Source: Actinomycetota bacterium (lineage in GTDB: Bacteria > Actinomycetota > Acidimicrobiia > Acidimicrobiales > Ilumatobacteraceae). Taken from it: a stretch of 64,000 bases of DNA. Each line of letters starts with the position of its first letter. Position 1 is the stretch's first letter. Shown one piece after another: positions 58,699 to 64,000 of the stretch. The notes below the pieces were generated by a model, which saw only the letters and a program-made list of their open reading frames with translations, ran no database searches and had not been told where the DNA came from. The position numbers were made by a program, and so were the translations under genes. The stretch covers positions 33,225 through 97,224 of the forward strand of contig WLIV01000012.1 in the NCBI GenBank assembly GCA_009702045.1, written 5' to 3'.

Positions 58699-59646
58699 AT
58701 GGCTGTCGGCTCACGCCCACTCGTTCCCTCTCGAATGGCCCCGGGTGGTGTGGCGCACGGAACACGGCGTATCCCGACGTCCAGGATCGGCGGGTTCGTG
58801 GCGCTCACCAAGCCGCGCATCATCGAACTGCTCCTCATCACCACGGTTCCCACCATGGTGATGGCCCAGGGCGGCTGGCCCCGCACGTCGCTGGTACTCA
58901 TCACCTTGTTGGGTGGAACGCTCGCGGCCGGCGGAGCCAACGCGATCAACATGGTGGTCGACCGCGACATCGACAAGTTGATGCCCCGCACACAGGGTCG
59001 TCCACTGGTCACCGGATTGCTCGGTCCTCGCGAGGCGATGGTGTTCGCGATTGCGCTCGAAGTCCTCGCATTCGCCGTGCTGTGGGCCTGGGCCAACCTG
59101 CTGTCGGCCATCCTTGCCTTATCGGCCACGCTCTTCTACGTCTTCGTCTACACGTTGTGGCTCAAGCGAACCAGTACCCAGAACATCGTCATCGGCGGCG
59201 CCGCTGGGGCCGTCCCTGTGCTCGTGGGCTGGGCTGCGGTCCAGAACAACGTCGCCTGGGCCCCGGTGGTGCTGTTCGTGGTGATGTTCCTGTGGACACC
59301 GCCTCACTTCTGGGCGCTTGCCATTCGTTACGCAGACGACTATCGAGCAGCCGATGTGCCGATGTTGCCGGCAGTCGCCTCGTTGCAGGTCACCGTGCGC
59401 AAGATGGTGCTGTACACGTCGCTGATGGTGGTCAGCACGCTGGTGATGTGGCCTGTCGGCCACCTCGGCCTGATCTACGGGATTCCGGCAATCGCGCTTG
59501 GTGCGCTGTTCCTCTGGGGCACCATCGATCTCGGCACGAACCCAACCGCACCTCGGGCGATGCGGGTCTTCGGGTACTCAATCACGTACGTCACGCTGCT
59601 GTTCGCTGCGCTCACGGTCGACGTGCTCGTGCGTCGTCCTGGCTGA
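58699..59646 (+). CDS. ctaB: Protoheme IX farnesyltransferase (heme O synthase)
   Basis: A UbiA-family membrane enzyme of 315 residues that adds farnesyl to heme B to make heme O for the oxidase. The Asp motif [20 protein letters not shown] and the second motif [13 protein letters not shown] are intact, and about nine membrane segments are seen. The N-terminus before [12 protein letters not shown] is a short basic extension. It heads the cox cluster, with the subunit genes 120 bases downstream. Confidence 0.94.
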   Translation: MAVGSRPLVPSRMAPGGVAHGTRRIPTSRIGGFVALTKPRIIELLLITTVPTMVMAQGGWPRTSLVLITLLGGTLAAGGANAINMVVDRDIDKLMPRTQGRPLVTGLLGPREAMVFAIALEVLAFAVLWAWANLLSAILALSATLFYVFVYTLWLKRTSTQNIVIGGAAGAVPVLVGWAAVQNNVAWAPVVLFVVMFLWTPPHFWALAIRYADDYRAADVPMLPAVASLQVTVRKMVLYTSLMVVSTLVMWPVGHLGLIYGIPAIALGALFLWGTIDLGTNPTAPRAMRVFGYSITYVTLLFAALTVDVLVRRPG

Positions 59647-59765
59647 CGATTTCCCAACGGCAGTGTCGCCGCGGATAGTGTCGGTGCCGCAAGTCCGTTC
59701 GCTCTTGTCACCTGTCAACAAGGGTCCGCGCAGGGCGCGCCCGACCTGAAACGAGTTCGTCGCCT

Positions 59766-61412
59766 ATGAGCACCATCGATTCCCATGCAAGCTCCGCTCC
59801 GGCATCGTCCGGCGCTGGCTTCGCGTGCATCGCGGATTGGGTCGGCACCACCGATCACAAGCGTCTCGGGCGCCTCTATCTCGGGGCCTCGGCCGTTCTG
59901 TTCGTCACCTCAGCGGTCGCTGCGATCCTGCTGGGCGTCGAGCGCATCTCGCCCACGAAGGAGTGGCTGGACGTCGGCTCGCTGACGCAGTTGTTCGCCT
60001 TCGAGCGCTTCGGCTTCACCTATCTCGTGTTGCTGCCCCTCCTCGTCGGTGCAGCCATCGCGGTCGTGCCCCTGCAGGTCGGCGCGCGTGCGCTGGCGTT
60101 GCCCCGTCTCGCGGCGGCCGGTTTCTGGCTGTGGCTGATCGGCGCCGGCCTTGCCGTCTTCGCCCTGATCAACAACGGCGGTCCCAACGGTGGCAACCCG
60201 CGCTTCGTCGATCTGTTCATCCTCTCCGCGGTCCTCGTGTTGGTGGGTCTCCTGGCCAGCGCAGGTTCGGTCGCCACCACGATCCTCACCACCCGCGCAC
60301 CGGGTATGAACATGCGTCGAGTGCCGTACTTCACCTGGTCGGTGCTGGTCGCCTCGCTGTGTTTGGTGATCGCGCTGCCGGTGCTCACCGGCGATCTGCT
60401 GTACCTCTACGCCGCACACCACTATCCGTCGCTCGGCGAACTCGCTGGCAACAGGGCGCTCGCCCAGTGGGCCGGTTTCGGTTTCACCCAGCCCACCACG
60501 CTGGTCCTGGCGATCCCTGCGCTCGGCTTGCTCGCCGACACGGCTGCCACTGCCAGCGGTGAGCGTCTGCGTCCTCGTGGCCCGATCCTGCTCGCCATCG
60601 CCCTCGGCGGTGTGGCCGTGTTCGGCTCGGTGTTGCAGACTTCGCCCGGTCTCGACGCCGGGGTGTTCCACATCGCAGTCAGCGATCTGATCAAACAACT
60701 GATCCCGTTCGGCATCGTGCAGGGTCTGCCCGTCATCGGGATCTTCGCCGTGTTCGCGTTCAGCGTTCAGGGTCTGGGTCGTCGCCCGAAGGTCACCGCA
60801 CCGTTGGTCTTCGGTCTGTTCTCGGTGTTGCTGCTGCTGGAGGCCGCCACGGCGAACCTCGTCGCCCACATCGGCGACGCGCAGCTTGCTGGCACCACCT
60901 TCGAGGAAGGTGCCTGGCTGCTGGTGGTTCTGGCCGGAGTCGTCGCTGCGGCTGGCGCAGTTGCCTACTGGGGTCCGAAGTGGTGGGGTCGAACCTTGCC
61001 CGACAAGCCGGCCCTCGGTCTGGCACTGGTGCTGTTCGGTGGCGCTCAGTTGGCCGCCCTGCCGCTGCTCATCGCCGGTTTCGCCGATCAGATCGGCGGC
61101 GTCTTCCCGGCGATCGAACCCGGCAATGCCGCCTCGGCAGTGAACTTCAGCTACTCCGGTCCGATGGAGCTGTGGAACTCCCTCAGCGCCGTCGGTCTTG
61201 GCCTCACGCTCGTCGCCGTGTTGGCGTTCCTGGCCCTCGCCGTGCGTTCGTTCCTCACGGGTGCCGCTGCCGGTGATGATCCGTGGAACGGCCAAACGCT
61301 CGAATGGGCCACCACCTCGCCGGCACCCGCCGACAACTTCGCTGCAGTGCACATCGTGAAGTCCGCCGAGCCGCTGCTCGACCTCAAACCCTCGACCCGG
61401 AGTGATGCGTGA
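59766..61412 (+). CDS. Cytochrome c oxidase subunit I-like protein lacking the heme/CuB histidines
   Basis: A 548-residue paralogue of CtaD. The fold markers are clear: TTDHKRLGRLYLG, VPLQVGARALALPRLAAAGFWLW, MNMRRVPYFTWSVLVASLCLV, YWGPKWWGR and the C-terminal DPWNGQTLEWATTSPAP. Yet the ligands look replaced: TM2 His is E80, TM6 GHPEVY reads G239-F-T-Q-P-T, TM7 HH aligns to VL and the TM10 H-x-H to G-x-W. It therefore cannot bind heme a, heme a3 or CuB in the known way. It keeps the normal place at the head of the cluster; its role is unknown. Confidence 0.86.
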   Translation: MSTIDSHASSAPASSGAGFACIADWVGTTDHKRLGRLYLGASAVLFVTSAVAAILLGVERISPTKEWLDVGSLTQLFAFERFGFTYLVLLPLLVGAAIAVVPLQVGARALALPRLAAAGFWLWLIGAGLAVFALINNGGPNGGNPRFVDLFILSAVLVLVGLLASAGSVATTILTTRAPGMNMRRVPYFTWSVLVASLCLVIALPVLTGDLLYLYAAHHYPSLGELAGNRALAQWAGFGFTQPTTLVLAIPALGLLADTAATASGERLRPRGPILLAIALGGVAVFGSVLQTSPGLDAGVFHIAVSDLIKQLIPFGIVQGLPVIGIFAVFAFSVQGLGRRPKVTAPLVFGLFSVLLLLEAATANLVAHIGDAQLAGTTFEEGAWLLVVLAGVVAAAGAVAYWGPKWWGRTLPDKPALGLALVLFGGAQLAALPLLIAGFADQIGGVFPAIEPGNAASAVNFSYSGPMELWNSLSAVGLGLTLVAVLAFLALAVRSFLTGAAAGDDPWNGQTLEWATTSPAPADNFAAVHIVKSAEPLLDLKPSTRSDA

Positions 61413-61990
61413 TGATCGCCCTTTCCTCGTCTCCCGCGGCCGCACCGCGCCGGCAGATCTTCGTCGGTACGGCAATCGCCTGCGCCGCCGCTGCGTCGCT
61501 GTTCGGTGGCATGCTCGCCCTGTTCCTGCGCATGCGCGACGCCGGCATCAAGGCCAACGGTCTCTGGGTGCCCAAGGGTGTTGTGGTGCCGATGGTGCCA
61601 GTGAACATCATGTTGTTGTCGCTCATCCCGACCGGCGTGTTCGCCCAGTGGGCGGTCTACTCTGCCAAGCGTGACGACAAGCAGCACACCGGCGTGGCGC
61701 TCGCTCTTGTCGGCATGATGGGCCTGCTGTTCATCAACGCTCAGGCCTACATCTACTCGCAGATGAAGTTGCCGGCCAATGGCGGCACCTACAACTCGAT
61801 GTTCTACACACTCACCGGTGTGCTGGTGGCCGCGGCCATCGCCGGTGTGGTGTTCAGCGCTGTGACGGCCTTCCGCTACTTGGGCGGCCGCACCACCGAC
61901 CGCGAGGTCGTGTCGGCGCATGCGTTGTATTGGTATGTCCTGAGCGCCGCGTATGTGTTGCTCTGGTTCGTGGTCTACGTGACGAAGTAA
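61412..61990 (+). CDS. ctaE: Cytochrome c oxidase subunit III
   Basis: A membrane protein of about 192 residues with five hydrophobic segments. The opening SPAAAPRRQIFVGTAIACAAAASLF, the LWVPKGVVVPMVPVNIMLLSL strand and the NAQAYIYSQM motif match the actinobacterial subunit III/heme-copper oxidase form. The gene starts with ATG overlapping the preceding stop by one base, or with GTG three bases before. It has no metal ligands of its own. Confidence 0.88.
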   Translation: MIALSSSPAAAPRRQIFVGTAIACAAAASLFGGMLALFLRMRDAGIKANGLWVPKGVVVPMVPVNIMLLSLIPTGVFAQWAVYSAKRDDKQHTGVALALVGMMGLLFINAQAYIYSQMKLPANGGTYNSMFYTLTGVLVAAAIAGVVFSAVTAFRYLGGRTTDREVVSAHALYWYVLSAAYVLLWFVVYVTK

Positions 61991-62000
61991 CGGAGCGGCG

Positions 62001-63131
62001 ATGTTCACCACTGGTTCAAAACTGTTTCTCGGCGCCTCTGCGCTCTCACTCGTCAGCGCGCTGCTGTACGCGGGTACCACCGATGGCGCGCTGTCGATGC
62101 CCGGCGTGGTCGGTCTGCTGACCACCACCCTCGTGTTCGGCTTCCTCGGCGGCATCAACTGGTACACCCGCGATGGCAACGTGTCGGGCGCGCAGGAAGG
62201 CGTGGAGTTCACGTCACCTGCCGCTCAGTCTCCGGTCAGCCGCAGCATGTGGCCGTTGGTCGCCGCTGTCGGCGTCGGCGGTCTCGTGGTCGGCGCGGTC
62301 AGCCAGCCCGTCGTGTTCAAGGTTGCCGTCGTGGTCGTGCTTGCCGCCGTCGTCGAGTGGATGGTGCTCGGCTGGAGCGAACGTGCCAGCAGCGACAGTG
62401 GCTACAACTCCGGCGTCCGTCGACGGATTCTGTTCCCGCTCGAGTTCCCCATCCTTGCTGCCGTGGGTCTCAGTGTCATCGTCTACTCCTTCTCGCGAGT
62501 GATGCTGCGCCTCGACAAGGATTCAGGAAAGGCCGCGTTCGGCGCCATCGCCGCGATGGTCCTGTTCGCCGGTTTCGTCTTTGCTGGCAAGAAGAACGTT
62601 GCTAAGCGCACCATCACCGGAGTGTGCTCCATCGCTGCTGTGGCGCTGTTCGGTGTCGGCGTGGCGTCGGCTGTGCAGGGTCAGCGAACGATCGAGGCGC
62701 ACCCCACCACTGCGTCCGACGCAGCGGTGTGCCTGGAAGGCGGCACCGCCGGCGAGGTCGACGACAATGCATCGCAATCCGTCTCGGCCAAGAGCAGCGT
62801 CATCGCCAACATCTACCTGCAGTCGAACAACGTGGTGGTTGCCTACGTGAACGGCACGCCGGGCAAGGCATTCAGCTCCCTCGACGTGCCCCGCAGCGCG
62901 TGGGTTCGCGTGTTGTTCCACAACGAGGGCGATCAGTCGCACCGCCTCACGGCGCGCCTCGGTACGTTCGGCACCAATGCCGAAGTCATCCAATGCACCA
63001 CCGCAGTGCACACAGGTCATGAAGCCTTCCTGGACTTCAAGGTCGCCAAGACCAACCTCGCCAGCAGCACGCCGATCGTGCTGATGGTGCCGGGTCTCGA
63101 CGGCCAAGAAATTCAGGTCAACGTTCCCTGA
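62001..63131 (+). CDS. Membrane protein with C-terminal cupredoxin-like domain, cox cluster
   Basis: A 376-residue protein. Two membrane helices at the start (KLFLGASALSLVSALLYAG..., LLTTTLVFGFLGGINWY) are followed by about four more (VGVGGLVVGAVSQ, FPILAAVGLSVIVY, AAFGAIAAMVLFAGF, ITGVCSIAAVALFGVG), then a ~140-residue outer domain with strands VVVAYVNGTPGKAF, WVRVLFHNEGDQSHRLTARL and a Cys-His-rich part IQCTTAVHTGHEAFLDF. The fold of the tail resembles cupredoxins, but the normal copper set is incomplete. It sits between ctaE and ctaC by 10 bases, so it may be an extra oxidase subunit. Confidence 0.72.
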   Translation: MFTTGSKLFLGASALSLVSALLYAGTTDGALSMPGVVGLLTTTLVFGFLGGINWYTRDGNVSGAQEGVEFTSPAAQSPVSRSMWPLVAAVGVGGLVVGAVSQPVVFKVAVVVVLAAVVEWMVLGWSERASSDSGYNSGVRRRILFPLEFPILAAVGLSVIVYSFSRVMLRLDKDSGKAAFGAIAAMVLFAGFVFAGKKNVAKRTITGVCSIAAVALFGVGVASAVQGQRTIEAHPTTASDAAVCLEGGTAGEVDDNASQSVSAKSSVIANIYLQSNNVVVAYVNGTPGKAFSSLDVPRSAWVRVLFHNEGDQSHRLTARLGTFGTNAEVIQCTTAVHTGHEAFLDFKVAKTNLASSTPIVLMVPGLDGQEIQVNVP

Positions 63132-63160
63132 CGACCACATCGTCGAAGCTGTCGATGCCC

Positions 63161-63190
63161 AACGAGCGACCCTGTAGAGGGTCGCTCGTT
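63161..63190 (+). terminator. Hairpin between the cox cluster parts
   Basis: Arms AACGAGCGACCCT and AGGGTCGCTCGTT pair perfectly over 13 bases around GTAG, 30 bases after the preceding stop. No T-run follows. It probably separates the transcripts of the upstream genes from ctaC. Confidence 0.65.
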
Positions 63191-63262
63191 CGCGTTGAAG
63201 TGGTAGCTCCGCCGAGCGGCGAAAGTGGCATTGGATGGAGAGCGGCGGCTAGCCTCGACTCC

Positions 63263-64000
63263 GTGTTCGTCAAACCCTCTCGTCGTCGTCGTGTCGCTGC
63301 TGCGGCCGCCCTCGGATTGCTCCTGGCGGGCTGCGCCAAGAATGCACCTCAGGACACGTTCGATCCTGCTGGCTCCAATGCCCGCAGCATCGACAACCTC
63401 CAGCGGCCGGTGTTCTACGTAGCCGGTGTGGTCGGCATCATCGTGTTCGCGGTGGTCGGCTACGCGATGTGGAAGTTCAAGGATCGCGGCCAAGACATCC
63501 CCGAGCAATCGCATGGAAATCCGAAGCTGGAGATCGCGCTGACGATTCTCCCGGCCATCATCCTTGCGGCAATCTGCGTGCCCACCGTGAGCCAGGTGTT
63601 CTCCCTCGACAAGAAGGACAACAACTGCGTCATCAACGTCACCGGCCAGCAGTGGTGGTGGGAGTACGACTACGCCAAGGGCAGTGAGTGCGGCGGAGTG
63701 GTCATTCCCGAGTCGATCGTCACCAGTGGTGAACTGGTGATCCCGGCCAACACCGATGTGCTGCTGCGCATCACCAGTCGCGACGTCATCCACAGCTTCT
63801 GGATCCCGCGTTTGAACGGTAAGCGCGACGCCGTCCCCGGCCGCTTGCACACGCTGCGCATGCAGGCCGACAAACCCGGCATCTACACCGGACAGTGCAC
63901 CGAGTTCTGTGGTCTCAGCCACTCCCGCATGCGCCAGGCTGCGGTTGCACTGAACACGGCCGATTTCCAGACCTGGGTCACGAACCAGACCGAGGCGTAC
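63263..64000 (+). CDS. ctaC: Cytochrome c oxidase subunit II (partial, runs off the window)
   Basis: The gene starts at a GTG and continues past the right edge (246 codons visible). It is a lipoprotein: lipobox LLAGC with Cys24. One membrane helix (residues ~50-70) and a second (~95-115) precede the CuA domain. The W-rich cytochrome contact region is QQWWWEYDY. The CuA site is complete: H177 in VIHSFWIP, C212-T-E214-F-C216, H220 and M223. So this subunit is competent for electron entry, unlike the subunit I-like gene before it. A catalytic ctaD is expected downstream. Confidence 0.95.
   Translation, partial: MFVKPSRRRRVAAAAALGLLLAGCAKNAPQDTFDPAGSNARSIDNLQRPVFYVAGVVGIIVFAVVGYAMWKFKDRGQDIPEQSHGNPKLEIALTILPAIILAAICVPTVSQVFSLDKKDNNCVINVTGQQWWWEYDYAKGSECGGVVIPESIVTSGELVIPANTDVLLRITSRDVIHSFWIPRLNGKRDAVPGRLHTLRMQADKPGIYTGQCTEFCGLSHSRMRQAAVALNTADFQTWVTNQTEAY

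Noticed and set aside
59910..61475. A long open frame (521 codons) on the minus strand opposite the subunit I-like gene
   Set aside because: It is the mirror frame of a strong membrane protein gene. The product is rich in R, E, Q, G and D without any domain, as expected of the antisense of hydrophobic codons in GC-rich DNA.

Overview
This window is high-GC actinobacterial DNA. I place it in the class Acidimicrobiia (Ilumatobacter/Microthrix-like), with moderate confidence. The evidence is indirect: an acyl-CoA carboxylase beta/epsilon pair, a mycothiol-type DinB protein, DUF2510, an actinobacterial cytochrome oxidase cluster with its own ctaB, and a full type IV pilus locus together with the ethylmalonyl-CoA enzyme Ccr. 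No 16S rRNA or other phylogenetic marker was available. I see no prophage, insertion sequence or CRISPR array; the DNA looks like a stable chromosomal segment with very tight packing and many ATGA, GTGA or TGATG start/stop overlaps.

Layout. 1-3.1 kb: SWIM-type protein (partial) and an SNF2 helicase. 3.3-18.8 kb: mixed housekeeping and envelope genes, including lipoproteins, PlsC, a metzincin-like protease, cytidine deaminase, DapC-like aminotransferase, nitrilase, TetR, MsrA, a minus-strand run from AccD/AccE to a CoA transferase, and a CopC-CopD fusion. 18.9-21.3 kb: dnaX-recR. 21.6-30.9 kb: thiolase, GH18 lipoprotein, cyclophilin, crotonyl-CoA carboxylase/reductase, an ECF sigma factor coupled to a membrane-anchored thioredoxin protein, methylmalonyl-CoA epimerase, and an RlmI-like methyltransferase. 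31.0-43.8 kb: type IV pilus locus with a pilin behind a possibly structured leader, three pseudopilin/PilX-like genes (one of 998 residues carrying a von Willebrand A domain), pilT, pilD, pilC, pilB and two accessory genes. 44.0-46.5 kb: MntA/HepT toxin-antitoxin pair, a 5'-3' exonuclease, the SRP RNA on the minus strand, tRNA-Ser(GGA), tadA and tRNA-Ser(CGA). 46.5-58.6 kb: two tandem TAP-like lipoprotein peptidases, an ABC exporter, xseA-xseB, a polyprenyl synthase, two alpha/beta hydrolases, a LysM lipoprotein, arfB and clpS. 58.7 kb to the end: cytochrome c oxidase cluster (ctaB, an unusual subunit I paralogue, subunit III, a membrane/cupredoxin-like protein, and subunit II, which runs off the end).

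Most notable observations. (1) The cox cluster carries a full-length subunit I homologue in which all six heme/CuB histidines appear to be replaced. (2) A giant pseudopilin joins a type IV prepilin N-terminus to an intact-MIDAS vWA domain and two kinds of tandem repeat. (3) A family of palindromic repeats built from GTGCGAGTGCC / GGCACTCGCAC sits directly behind stop codons, mostly where genes converge, and a second unrelated family (core CGGAAACCGGAACTG) occupies other convergent gaps. (4) An ECF sigma factor is translationally coupled to a one-pass membrane protein with an extracytoplasmic WCPHC thioredoxin domain, suggesting redox control. (5) Several enzymes have lost textbook active-site residues (CopC histidines, one hydrolase serine, DUF429 aspartates).

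Metabolically, AccD/AccE, Ccr, methylmalonyl-CoA epimerase and the thiolase fit propionyl-CoA/ethylmalonyl-CoA style C3-C5 acyl-CoA chemistry, though they are scattered rather than in one operon.
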